Translations under genes and position numbers: made by a program
The notes under the pieces: model-generated
Database searches by the model: none
The model's input: the letters and a program-made list of their open reading frames with translations, nothing else
Told to the model about the DNA's origin: nothing
NCBI RefSeq assembly: GCF_001050135.1
Contig: NZ_CP012040.1
Span: 2,887,001 to 2,951,000 of the forward strand
Length of the DNA: 64,000 nt
Direction of reading: 5' to 3'
From: Cyclobacterium amurskyense
Lineage (GTDB): Bacteria > Bacteroidota > Bacteroidia > Cytophagales > Cyclobacteriaceae
Shown here: in pieces, positions 9,887-17,997 of the stretch
Position numbering within the stretch: the first letter of the stretch is position 1
How the letters are laid out: the number at the start of each line of letters is the position of its first letter

Positions 9887-10645
9887 ATGCACTCTTCTAA
9901 AAACAAACATAGAAAATCCATTGGAGAATTGGTTACAGAAAACCATGTTTTAGCTGAAGTATTGCACTATTTTGGAATAAGTTTTTTTCAACATGAGCAG
10001 CACTCACTGGAAGATGTCTGTGCCAAATACAAGGTAAACCCTTCTCAGGTAATCGATGAGTTAGAAGAATGGGCAAGTAGGGTGGAACCAACTTCGGATG
10101 AACTTTTCCTTCATCCTATTGGTGTTTTGGTAGGTTACCTAAAGAAAAAGCACCGTTATTTTATAAGGCAAGCATTGCCATTCCTTACCAGTATGGTAGA
10201 AGGAATAGAGATGGAGAAGTCTCAGAAAAGCCTAATTACTGACCTGAGACTGATGTTCCCTTTATTTGTGGATGACTTTATTCACCATATCCATGAGGAG
10301 GAGGACACCCTTTTCGAAAGGATTGCTTACCTGCATGAGATAGAAAATGGCTCAATCCCTTTGAATGAGGCAATCAAAGTGTTTGCATTGCCTTCTATTC
10401 AAAGAATGGCGGCAGAACATGATGCACATGATGACGAAATGAAGGGGATAAGGAAACTTACCAATGATTACCTCATTTCTAAAGATGCAAGTATCTCTGT
10501 GCGGGTATTGTACCTAGAACTTCAAAAACTGGAGAGTGAACTTATGATACATGCAAAAATTGAGAATGACCTGCTATTCCCAAAAGCGGTGGAGCTAGAG
10601 CGTGAGGTTTTTAGAAGGCTTCATTTGCAAATAAAAAGCAACTGA
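9887..10645 (+). CDS. Hemerythrin-domain di-iron protein with ScdA-like N-terminus
   Basis: This 252-residue protein has an N-terminal DUF542/ScdA_N-like segment (about residues 10-65, KSIGELVTENHVLAEVLHYFGISF) and a hemerythrin four-helix bundle (about 85-250). Probable di-iron ligands are in KKKHRYF, FIHHIHEEED, AEHDAHDDE and MIHAKIENDLLFP. The family repairs nitrosative or oxidative damage to iron-sulfur clusters (YtfE/ScdA). Unlike ScdA/YtfE, the N-terminal segment lacks the adjacent cysteines after the YGI/FGI motif and reads FFQHEQHSLE instead. Its stop overlaps the ruvX start by one base, so they are co-transcribed. The fold is well supported; repair activity is inferred. Confidence 0.8.
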   Translation: MHSSKNKHRKSIGELVTENHVLAEVLHYFGISFFQHEQHSLEDVCAKYKVNPSQVIDELEEWASRVEPTSDELFLHPIGVLVGYLKKKHRYFIRQALPFLTSMVEGIEMEKSQKSLITDLRLMFPLFVDDFIHHIHEEEDTLFERIAYLHEIENGSIPLNEAIKVFALPSIQRMAAEHDAHDDEMKGIRKLTNDYLISKDASISVRVLYLELQKLESELMIHAKIENDLLFPKAVELEREVFRRLHLQIKSN

Positions 10646-11058
10646 TGGCTAGGATACTGGCCATTGACCTTGGAACTAAGCGGACTGGCTTAGCTGTTAC
10701 TGATCCTTTAATGATTGTAGCAAGTCCCTTGGAAACTATACCTACACACCAATTGTTGGAATATTTAAAGAGTTATACAAGCAGGGAAGAGGTCTCGGCA
10801 ATTGTATTGGGATGGCCCAAATCTTTGGATGGGACAGACACGAACATGACGCAGCCTGTTGTATCTTTAGAGAAAAGATTAAGAAAAACTTTTCCCAATA
10901 TAAAAGTTGAATTGGTGGACGAACGCTTCACATCCAAAATGGCCATGCAATCCATGATCAGTATGGGAAGCAAGAAAAAAGACAGAAAAGAAAAGGCGGG
11001 CAACCTGGATAAAATCAGTGCCGCTATAATTTTACAAACATACTTAAATAGAAAATGA
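10645..11058 (+). CDS. ruvX: RuvX/YqgF-family Holliday junction resolvase-like protein
   Basis: This 137-residue cytoplasmic protein has the RNase H-like YqgF fold. The N-terminal LAIDLGTKRTGLAVTDP carries the first catalytic Asp, IVLGWPKSLDGT and VELVDERFTSKMA follow, and KDRKEKAGNLDKISAAIILQTYL carries the last conserved Asp. The family is implicated in pre-16S rRNA processing and Holliday-junction resolution. Length is typical. It overlaps the upstream hemerythrin gene by 1 base and the downstream deformylase gene by 4 bases (ATGA), so a translationally coupled three-gene operon is likely. Confidence 0.93.
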   Translation: MARILAIDLGTKRTGLAVTDPLMIVASPLETIPTHQLLEYLKSYTSREEVSAIVLGWPKSLDGTDTNMTQPVVSLEKRLRKTFPNIKVELVDERFTSKMAMQSMISMGSKKKDRKEKAGNLDKISAAIILQTYLNRK

Positions 11059-11603
11059 TATACCCTATAGTAGCTTATGGTCACCAGGTTTTAAAGAAAG
11101 AGGCAGAAGAAATTCATGAAGGTGAGGATGTGAGCGGGTTAATTAGTGATATGTTTGAAACGATGGGCAAAGCCAATGGTGTAGGCCTTGCTGCCCCTCA
11201 AATAAATAAAGGAATACGACTCTTTGTCCTGGACAGCAACTTGATGTTGGATGAGGAGGATGATGAAATAGGTATAAGAAAAGCCTTTATTAACCCAATC
11301 ATTCTTGACGAATATGGAGATAAATACACCTTTGAAGAAGGGTGCTTGAGTATTCCTGAAGTCAGAGCTGAGATCACAAGACCTGAAAAATTGACCATAG
11401 AGTATTTTGATGAAAATTGGAACCTCAAAGAAGAGGAGTTTTCAGGGATGACGGCCAGGGTTATACAGCACGAATACGATCACCTGGAAGGGATCTTATT
11501 TGTAGATTACCTCAAAGGTTTAAAAAGGAGAATGGTCAAAGGGAAATTGGTGGATATTAGCAAAGGCAAAGTGTCTACTGATTACCGAATGCTTTACCCT
11601 TGA
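11055..11603 (+). CDS. def: Peptide deformylase
   Basis: This 182-residue metalloenzyme removes the formyl group from the N-terminal methionine of new proteins. All three motifs are present: GVGLAAPQ (residues 42-49), EGCLS (95-99, metal-binding Cys97) and QHEYDH (138-143, metal ligands His139 and His143 with catalytic Glu140). It overlaps ruvX by 4 bases in the ATGA arrangement. The next gene begins 37 bases after its stop and may belong to the same transcript. Confidence 0.97.
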   Translation: MIYPIVAYGHQVLKKEAEEIHEGEDVSGLISDMFETMGKANGVGLAAPQINKGIRLFVLDSNLMLDEEDDEIGIRKAFINPIILDEYGDKYTFEEGCLSIPEVRAEITRPEKLTIEYFDENWNLKEEEFSGMTARVIQHEYDHLEGILFVDYLKGLKRRMVKGKLVDISKGKVSTDYRMLYP

Positions 11604-11640
11604 TTTAGGGTAAGTTTTTTTTCATTTCAAGACCATCTCT

Positions 11641-12432
11641 ATGCAAAATCTTAAATTAGCTTTAGTACAAACAGATATTTATTGGGAAGACAGCGGAGCT
11701 AACCTTGCCATGTTTGAAGAAAAGCTATGGGCGATGGATCAAAAGGTAGATATAATTGTATTGCCTGAAATGTTTACCACTGGTTTCACCATGAATTCAG
11801 CCAATCAGGCAGAACCCATGAACCTGCACGCCTCAAAATGGCTGCTTCAAATGGCTGGACAGTTGAAATCTATCATTACAGGAAGTGTCATTATAAAAGA
11901 GAAGGGCAACTATTATAACCGCTTGCTTTGGGCAACTCCAGAGGGAGAACTTTTACAATACGACAAGCGACACCTTTTCAGGATGGCTGGTGAGGACAAT
12001 TATTTTTCGATGGGCGAGGAGAATAAAACCTTTACCTGTAAAGGTTGGAAGATCCGACCGCAAATTTGTTACGATCTAAGGTTTCCACTTTGGTCTAGGA
12101 ATAGCGCTACTCCAGAAGGAGAAATGGATTTTGATCTGCTTTTTTATGTTGCTTCTTGGCCTGCCTCTAGGGTGATGGCTTGGGACGCTTTGCTTAGAGC
12201 CAGGGCAGTAGAGAATTTATGTTATTGTGTTGGTGTAAATCGTGTTGGTGAGGATGGTAATGGTGTGGCCTATTGTGGTCATTCAGCAGCCTATGGATTC
12301 AAAGGCGAAGATATCATTCAGGCTGGAGAGTCTGCTAAGATTTCCATAGTGGAATTGGATGGCAAGGCACTTTTGGATTACAGGACTAAATTTCCGGCAT
12401 GGAAAGACTCAGATAGCTTTTCCCTAGATTGA
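11641..12432 (+). CDS. Nitrilase-superfamily amidohydrolase (omega-amidase/YafV type)
   Basis: This 263-residue cytoplasmic carbon-nitrogen hydrolase has its catalytic triad visible: Glu43 in LPEMFTTGF, Lys109 in YDKRHLF and Cys143 in ICYDLRFPLWSRN. The order, spacing and short length match the YafV/Nit2 group, which hydrolyses alpha-ketoglutaramate and related omega-amides in metabolite repair. Specific activity is inferred from similarity. It follows def by 37 bases on the same strand. The convergent T9SS gene is separated from it by a hairpin at 12467-12510. Confidence 0.9.
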   Translation: MQNLKLALVQTDIYWEDSGANLAMFEEKLWAMDQKVDIIVLPEMFTTGFTMNSANQAEPMNLHASKWLLQMAGQLKSIITGSVIIKEKGNYYNRLLWATPEGELLQYDKRHLFRMAGEDNYFSMGEENKTFTCKGWKIRPQICYDLRFPLWSRNSATPEGEMDFDLLFYVASWPASRVMAWDALLRARAVENLCYCVGVNRVGEDGNGVAYCGHSAAYGFKGEDIIQAGESAKISIVELDGKALLDYRTKFPAWKDSDSFSLD

Positions 12433-12466
12433 TTCGATCTGAAAAATAGTTTTTAGGTTAGGTAAA

Positions 12467-12510
12467 AAATTCCCCTTTGTTCCCCTTTAAAGGGGGGGAA
12501 AGGGGGATTT
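12467..12510. terminator. Imperfect palindrome between convergent genes
   Basis: Pyrimidine-rich and purine-rich arms (centred on CCCCTTTAAAGGGG) form an imperfect hairpin of about 20 bp flanked by AAAT/ATTT. It lies between two convergent genes and probably serves as a bidirectional terminator. Its composition also resembles dispersed palindromes of Bacteroidota, so it may be one copy of a repeat. Confidence 0.55.
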
Positions 12511-12542
12511 CCTCGATAATTTTCAAGGAAACGAATCCTTCT

Positions 12543-14672
12543 TTAAGGACTAACAATCAACTTTCTATAATGCCTTTCGTTTTCATCGTTTATGATTTCC
12601 AATAGGTACAAACCAGAAGGGAAGCCAAAGCTGTTAAATAGATTTTCCTGATTTTTCACCAAGTCTATTCCTTTCTTTATTAGGGCTCCTGAAGGACTGT
12701 AGATATTCATCCTGGCATTCTTGTTTATTGCAATTCTAAACTCCTGACCATTTGTAGGGTTGGGAAAAAGGAGAATCTCTGTACTTGATCCCGGTTCTGA
12801 ACCTCCATTGTCCGTTTGCATTAAATATTCCAAACCACCAGCCCTATTGCCAAGGATTAAATCAAAACCTTCGCCCAGTAATTTCGGCACAAATGTAATG
12901 GAGGTGTTTTTGCCAAATCTGGTTTCTGTAAATGTTTTATCTCTTAATTTTATTGAAACCTGAATCCTTTCACTTTTCTGCAGGAAATCTTCAACAGCAT
13001 ACAAAACCCCTTGCTGATTGATAGCCATAAGCAAAGGTTTCGCTCCAGACCTCACTGCCACTGCCAAATTTCTATCCACAGGGTTGTCTGAAAAGCCCAG
13101 AAAATCATTGGATATCAATTCGGCCTCAAAACCATCGTTGATCTTGATGGAGTAGAGTATTAATTCACCTGTTTGCCTTGCGAGGAGTAGGTAGTTATTG
13201 GCTTGATTATGGAAAAAATGAACCTGATCTAAGCCTCGAAGCACCATAGATGGGAGATTCAATTCACTTCGGTCCTCAGGACTTGTGACATTGGAGATGA
13301 AAATTTTCTTTTCGGGCACATTGTTTTCATAATAGTCCCCAGTAACAATATGGTAGGATTGATTGTCCTTTGTTGAAAACCTTTGGTAGGTCGGTTCTGT
13401 TAGGTTTAGTTCGCTGATATTCAGGTAGTCATCAGTGATTGGTCTGGCCTGATTGTCTCTCAATTCATAAGCCCATATTCTACCTTGTATCTCATTAGCT
13501 ACCTTGGCATTTGCCCCAATGTAGAGCTCGCCATTGTTTTGGTTGCCTACAAGAAATGGCCGTGAATTTTCTCCAAAATCCAACATGTCATCTTTTAAAA
13601 AGAGGCTTGGGCTGGCATCCGGATTTGGGGAAAGTCGGTACAATGCTTTTGCAAAGTCTATTTTATAAGTGAAAGATGTAGCAGAGGAATGAGAAGAAAC
13701 AATCAAATCGTCTTCCAATACATACCCTGCATGGAAAATTGGGAATTGAGGCAACTGTCCGTATTGAGGGATGTTCGTACTTAAGGTGGAAAATACAGGA
13801 GCCTCATCGGTTCCGGTGTTGGGTAAGAAGTAAAGGGAATTGCATTCGTCGCGGCCCATCAGCAGGTCTTTGACACCATCCTGATCAAGGTCCTTGTAGA
13901 GCAGGGTATGGCCACCAGAATGCAGCACCTTAAGTCCGTCAGTGTTTTGACGGGCATTGCTTAAAGGTGCTCCACCACAAGTAAAGCCAAAACTTACCTC
14001 ACCACAACCACAAAACTCAAAGTTTCCCCAATGGTTTTGAGAGGCTTTGAATTGGTCTATATCCGGAGAACCATTGCGTTCCATACTGGTATTCTGGTAG
14101 TACTCCAAAAAATCTCCTGAGGCAAAGTTAAAAGTAAGCACGTCTAAATCTCCATCCTTGTCTATGTCTTCAATTAGCGGGATGTCTAGTATATTGGCCG
14201 TAAGGTTGGAGCCATTTTCCAAACGTAGAAAGCTTTGAGCGACTTCCCAAACGGGCAATGAACTGTCTTGAGGGGTAATGTTTTTATAGGCCTTGATGCC
14301 AAATGGAGAACCTGTAAACAAGTCTTTTTTACCATCTCCATCAAAATCAAGCAGCAGTAGAAAAGCGTTTACATCTTCAGGGAACAGGTAGCTTCCTCCT
14401 GGGAGAAATTTATAAGCAGCCCCACTTTTCTCAAAAACCTGAATGCTTCCTGAATTTATGTCCCAAATAACCAGTTCTTCCTCACCATCGTTATCACTAT
14501 CAAACTGTTGGAATTGAGCCGCGTTTATCCCTCCGGCAAATGCCATGGGCAGGCTTTTTCCATCGGCATCCAATACCTCCATGTTTGTATTAAACTCAAA
14601 GTTATATTGGGCTTTTACCAATGTGGTGACGAAAATAAGCAACAAGAAAAGGTAGATTGATTTTGTCAACAT
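12543..14672 (-). CDS. FG-GAP/VCBS-repeat protein with T9SS sorting tail
   Basis: This secreted protein of about 709 residues probably folds as a beta-propeller and is exported by the type IX secretion system. Repeated calcium-binding-like motifs are visible: FDSDNDGEEELVIWD, FDFDGDGKKDLFTGS, EDIDKDGDLDVLTF and KDLDQDGVKDLLMG. The last 80 residues form a type A sorting domain (LLFPNPTNG, then SGLYLLEI and a C-terminal RKLIVSP). I place the start at the ATG at 14672-14670, because it directly precedes a clean signal peptide (TKSIYLFLLLIFVTTLVKAQ); a longer form from 14768 adds 32 hydrophilic residues in front of it. The role is unknown, probably a surface or adhesion protein. Confidence 0.82.
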   Translation of the reverse strand: MLTKSIYLFLLLIFVTTLVKAQYNFEFNTNMEVLDADGKSLPMAFAGGINAAQFQQFDSDNDGEEELVIWDINSGSIQVFEKSGAAYKFLPGGSYLFPEDVNAFLLLLDFDGDGKKDLFTGSPFGIKAYKNITPQDSSLPVWEVAQSFLRLENGSNLTANILDIPLIEDIDKDGDLDVLTFNFASGDFLEYYQNTSMERNGSPDIDQFKASQNHWGNFEFCGCGEVSFGFTCGGAPLSNARQNTDGLKVLHSGGHTLLYKDLDQDGVKDLLMGRDECNSLYFLPNTGTDEAPVFSTLSTNIPQYGQLPQFPIFHAGYVLEDDLIVSSHSSATSFTYKIDFAKALYRLSPNPDASPSLFLKDDMLDFGENSRPFLVGNQNNGELYIGANAKVANEIQGRIWAYELRDNQARPITDDYLNISELNLTEPTYQRFSTKDNQSYHIVTGDYYENNVPEKKIFISNVTSPEDRSELNLPSMVLRGLDQVHFFHNQANNYLLLARQTGELILYSIKINDGFEAELISNDFLGFSDNPVDRNLAVAVRSGAKPLLMAINQQGVLYAVEDFLQKSERIQVSIKLRDKTFTETRFGKNTSITFVPKLLGEGFDLILGNRAGGLEYLMQTDNGGSEPGSSTEILLFPNPTNGQEFRIAINKNARMNIYSPSGALIKKGIDLVKNQENLFNSFGFPSGLYLLEIINDENERHYRKLIVSP

Positions 14673-14787
14673 AAGTGATAATTGCGGTTTGGAAGCGAAA
14701 TCTTCCTTAGGGGTAAAATTAATTTTTTGCTTTCCATTAAGAAAGGTATTTTTGAACTTTAACGGCAATTAATGAAAACAGATACAT

Positions 14788-14795
14788 TACTTTTG
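14788..14795 (+). promoter_or_regulatory. Putative -7 box for murF
   Basis: TACTTTTG fits the TAnnTTTG -7 consensus and ends 61 bases before the murF start. I see no matching -33 TTTG at the usual spacing, so support is partial. Confidence 0.35.
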
Positions 14796-14856
14796 CCTCT
14801 AAACAGGTGGATGGAAGTACTTGTTTGAATTTGCCTTCAAAAAATGATTAACCACA

Positions 14857-16149
14857 ATGGATAAGATAGCACAATTGTATTCCCTTTTTCTTTCTTCAAA
14901 ACGTGTTTCAACAGATACCCGGACAATTGAAGAAGGAGATTTGTTTTTCGCCTTAAAAGGCCCCTCTTTTGACGGCAATCAATATGCGAAAAGAGCCTTG
15001 GAAGAAGGTGCCATGGCTGTGGTAGTGGATGATCCGGAAGTGGTGGAGGATGAAAAGTATTTTTTGGTGGATGATGTTTTAACGGCATTGCAGCAATTGG
15101 CTACCCATCATCGGAAAGAATTGTCAATACCTGTTATAGGATTAACGGGTTCCAATGGCAAGACCACTACCAAGGAATTATTGATTAGGGCATTGTCATG
15201 TAAATTCAAGGTGCAGGCGACTTTAGGCAACCTCAACAATCACATTGGTGTGCCCCTGACGCTTTTGGGCTTGAAGGAGGAAACTGAGATTGCTATTGTA
15301 GAAATGGGGGCCAACAAGCAAGGGGATATAGATGAATTGTGCCGGATAGCCTTGCCTACCCATGGGCTGATTACCAATATAGGTAGGGCCCATTTAGAAG
15401 GCATGGGAGGGACTGAAGGAGTATTGAAGACAAAAACAGAGCTTTTTCAATTTTTATTGGAGACGGATGGGCAGGTGTTTATTAATTCCGGGCAGGAAAT
15501 CTTTACCAATATGATCAGAAGGTTTAAAAACCCTGTTCTCTTTCCAGGTAAAGCTGATTTTTGCCAGGTAACTTTCCTTGGTGCATCGCCGAATGTGTCC
15601 TTTAGCTTGCCTCCCGAGGAAACTAGCTATGTATCCAATCTTATTGGGCATTATAATTTTGACAATATAGCAGCAGCCCTTTGTTTGGCCAAGTATTTTG
15701 AGGTGCCTATGAAGGAAGCGGCGGCAGCCATCGCTGCTTATGTACCAGAAAACATGCGTTCCCAGATCATTGAAAAAAGAAGCAACCTGATTTTACTGGA
15801 TGCCTACAATGCCAACCCTTCCAGCATGGAAGCAGCCCTTGAGGCATTTGGCAAGTTGAATAAACGCAAGCACAAGATGGTAATCCTTGGGGATATGTAT
15901 GAGCTTGGAGAATACAGCAAAGCTGAACACGAGAAGTTGGGAGAACTTGTAAGTAAAATAGCCCTGGATAAAATCTGTTTTACAGGAAAAGACACCCAAT
16001 ATGCCCTTTCCAAAGCCCCCAAAGCCCTTTATTTTCCAGATGCCTTTTCCTTAAGAAACTGGCTTCAGGATTCCAATTTAGAAGATTATCAGATTCTCAT
16101 CAAAGGGAGCAGAGGAATGAAGTTAGAAGGATTGCTTGATTTTATATAG
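14857..16149 (+). CDS. murF: UDP-N-acetylmuramoyl-tripeptide--D-alanyl-D-alanine ligase
   Basis: This 430-residue cytoplasmic ATP-dependent Mur ligase adds D-Ala-D-Ala to the peptidoglycan precursor. The N-terminal UDP-binding domain (STDTRTIEEGDLFFALKGPSFDGNQ within it) precedes the ATP-binding loop GLTGSNGKTTTKELL (about residues 95-109). NNHIGVPLTLL and EMGANKQGDI are the substrate and metal blocks, NPSSMEAAL and LGDMYELG belong to the C-terminal domain, and IKGSRGMKLE closes it. Motif spacing separates it from MurC/D/E. It stands alone, divergent from the T9SS gene, with an accessory region beginning immediately downstream. Confidence 0.95.
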   Translation: MDKIAQLYSLFLSSKRVSTDTRTIEEGDLFFALKGPSFDGNQYAKRALEEGAMAVVVDDPEVVEDEKYFLVDDVLTALQQLATHHRKELSIPVIGLTGSNGKTTTKELLIRALSCKFKVQATLGNLNNHIGVPLTLLGLKEETEIAIVEMGANKQGDIDELCRIALPTHGLITNIGRAHLEGMGGTEGVLKTKTELFQFLLETDGQVFINSGQEIFTNMIRRFKNPVLFPGKADFCQVTFLGASPNVSFSLPPEETSYVSNLIGHYNFDNIAAALCLAKYFEVPMKEAAAAIAAYVPENMRSQIIEKRSNLILLDAYNANPSSMEAALEAFGKLNKRKHKMVILGDMYELGEYSKAEHEKLGELVSKIALDKICFTGKDTQYALSKAPKALYFPDAFSLRNWLQDSNLEDYQILIKGSRGMKLEGLLDFI

Positions 16150-16220
16150 GGGCTTTTGAGAAAACCCGGTGAACCTTATAGTCCACCATTTTTTCAAAAC
16201 CTTCAGCCATAGCTACCCTC

Positions 16221-16516
16221 TCCCGGAGGCTGAGCCTGTCGAAGCCGTAGGAATCGAAGAACGTCAGAAACCACCCAACTATTTTTATCCGGATTGAATT
16301 CAGGATTTATTTAATAAAGTTGGAAACTTTCAGCATTGTAGGTCCAAGTTACACTACGTTAAACTTGGACCAGTGGTACCAGTCGTACCGGAGGCTGAGC
16401 CTGTCGAAGCTGTAGGAATCCTCTCCCGGAGGCTGAGCCTGTCGAAGCTGTAGGAACCGAAAATGTCAATAACCTACCTAACTCCCGGAGACTGAGCTTG
16501 TCGAAGTCGTAGGGAT
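16221..16516. repeat. Cluster of four REP-like elements
   Basis: A unit of about 34 bp with core GGCTGAGCCTGTCGAAG occurs at about 16221-16254, 16387-16420 and 16424-16458, and in a variant form (ACTGAGCTTGTCGAAG) at 16483-16516. Each copy starts with CCGGAG and ends with GTAGG plus GAT/AAT/AAC. The core is partly palindromic. A fifth core copy is at about 25128-25144. No ORF crosses the cluster; the remainder of 16150-16540 shows nothing else recognisable. Confidence 0.75.
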
Positions 16517-16542
16517 CGAAGAACGTTAAAAAGATATTGAGT

Positions 16543-17010
16543 CTAGGGGCCAAACAAGGGTACTTCGGAACTGGGGTAGGGTACTTCAGAACCTACCCAT
16601 TGGAGTTTAAAACCTCAATTACCCACCTTAAAACAGGTATGGGGCACCTAAAACTGACAAGCTTGGACCTTTTAACTCGAATTTTCCAGTTCAGAACTGA
16701 TATTTTTCACCTCAAACCTGAAAAATTCGACCAAAAACTGACAAAAAACAGGGTAAAAACTGGAAAATATGACAAAATTTCAGGAAAAGTCTTTGGATAG
16801 GGTCAAATTTTCCAGGTTCAGAAGTGGGGAGGGGTACTTCGGAACTCGATGATTTCAGCTTTTTTATTCAAGCTTCCACCTTTTAGGTGGAAATTATTAG
16901 GTTTTAACTGATAATTATTAGCTTTTTTCCGGAAATTCCCACCTTTTTGGCAGTATTTTTTAAGTTTTAACTGATCCATTTGACCAAAAACTGACAAGAG
17001 AGAAGGTTGA
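16543..17010. repeat. Two opposed degenerate 21-bp tandem repeat arrays
   Basis: Cutting the sequence every 21 bases gives about 22 related units with few single-base slips. Left-half units resemble AAAACTGATAATTTTCACCT. From about 16850 the same unit is found on the other strand. As 21 is a multiple of three, both halves stay open as short frames: 16537-16800 on plus and 16818-17114 on minus. Each reads as heptads of the form K-P/T-x-x-F/Y-H/Q-L. There is no signal peptide and no known fold, and divergence between units follows DNA more than protein constraint, so I treat this as non-coding minisatellite-like DNA. Confidence 0.7.
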
Positions 17011-17206
17011 AAGTAAAGCATTTTGGTAAAATGATGGTTTGCATTGGGTTTTTGAATTAAACTCGGATCAAGAAAAAGGATTTTCTGTGCTCTCTTATGC
17101 AAGGTTGAAATCACTATAAAATCAGCAGTTAAGAGATTACAAGAGGCAATTGACTATTTGGGGGTAAATCATGGGTATAAGAGAACATAAAGGTTTCCGG
17201 CATTTT

Positions 17207-17245
17207 CCGTTTGTTAAATGTTTGTAAACGGTTACCAAACGGTTA
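17207..17245. repeat. Short direct and inverted repeats upstream of the cassette array
   Basis: AAACGGTTA occurs twice (17226-17234 and 17237-17245) and CCGTTTG at 17207-17213 is the reverse complement of CAAACGG at 17236-17242. The cluster lies about 150 bp before the first cassette boundary. It could be protein-binding sites; no specific factor is recognised. Confidence 0.3.
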
Positions 17246-17451
17246 GAGCGAAATATACATTAAACCTATCATTTTGCTAAAAACCCCTTTTTAAAGGCCA
17301 TAAAGGGTTTTTTCTTTAGAAGTATTTAGTTAGTTTAGGGGAGTATAATAGATATACACGCAACTCTTAAGCAAAATATAGCTTTATACAATTGTTGTAT
17401 TGAATTTGACAAACTTTTAGGTTAATCTACAGGGTTTTTAGCGGGAGAGGA

Positions 17452-17622
17452 ATTGTAATTGTTTTGAAGGCGGTAAGCCGACTTTCAAGTCTTTGCGGTG
17501 AGACCGTGCAAGTGGTGATCACTTGTAGACGTGTCGAGAACGTCTCAAAGACTTGATTGAAGTTAGCCCTTATCCTTCAGAAAGTCAAGGAATAAGGGGT
17601 AAAAATCAAAAACAATTACAAT
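17452..17622. other. Nested-hairpin structured element inside the first cassette
   Basis: A perfect 14-bp inverted repeat (17452-17465 with 17609-17622) closes a 171-bp segment with internal stems. These are CAAGTCTTTG at 17486-17495 with CAAAGACTTG at 17546-17555, AGAC (17501-17504) with GTCT (17542-17545), CAAGTG (17509-17514) with CACTTG (17520-17525), and CCCTTATCCTT (17567-17577) with AAGGAATAAGGG (17587-17598, one bulge). No convincing coding frame covers it. It could be a structured RNA or a small MITE-like element. Strand of any transcript is unknown. Confidence 0.5.
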
Positions 17623-17812
17623 GGAGTAGTTGGCTTGTTTGCTAACTTTCCAGCAACGGTTCTTATCCAAGCATAAAAATCCATAACTGGAAATAAAACC
17701 CTGATAGATAACAGGTAAATAGGTAAAGTTTGTCCAACTCCGTTTTTCTTTAGAGATGCCCGCAGGAGCGGGAGGAGAAGGGTTTGTTTTTACAAAGGCA
17801 AAGAAAAACTCA

Positions 17813-17899
17813 ATACAACAGTAGGTATCTATCAATTTGAATAAGCGTAACTAGTCCTTATATTGTCTTCTTCAAACAGTAGATACCCTATTGTTGTGT
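17813..17899 (+). other. attC-like site 1
   Basis: The left core ATACAAC and right core GTTGTGT bound an 87-bp imperfect palindrome. TAGG-TATCTA pairs with TAGATACCCTA, and further in TTTGAATAAG pairs with CTTCTTCAAA, leaving extrahelical bases as attC sites do. Cores fit RYYYAAC/GTTRRRY except at the third degenerate position, and the deviation is complementary on the two sides. It ends the gene-less cassette and precedes the three-gene cassette by 98 bases. Confidence 0.65.
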
Positions 17900-17997
17900 G
17901 TAATTAAAACCAACCAAAAAGTATACAACATTCGAAAATCTGTATAAAGAGTTTGACCTACTTCCATCCGACCTTTGTCTTAACGAAAAAAGACAAA

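Noticed and set aside
16537..17114. Two small basic heptad-repeat proteins (plus 16537-16800 and minus 16818-17114)
   Set aside because: Their frames stay open because the DNA repeat length is 21; there is no typical start context or folding unit, so I describe them as repeat DNA.
17563..17835. Minus-strand frame of 90 codons inside the gene-less cassette
   Set aside because: It begins inside attC-like site 1, overlaps the nested-hairpin element and shows no domain, signal or plausible start context; its openness is likely incidental.
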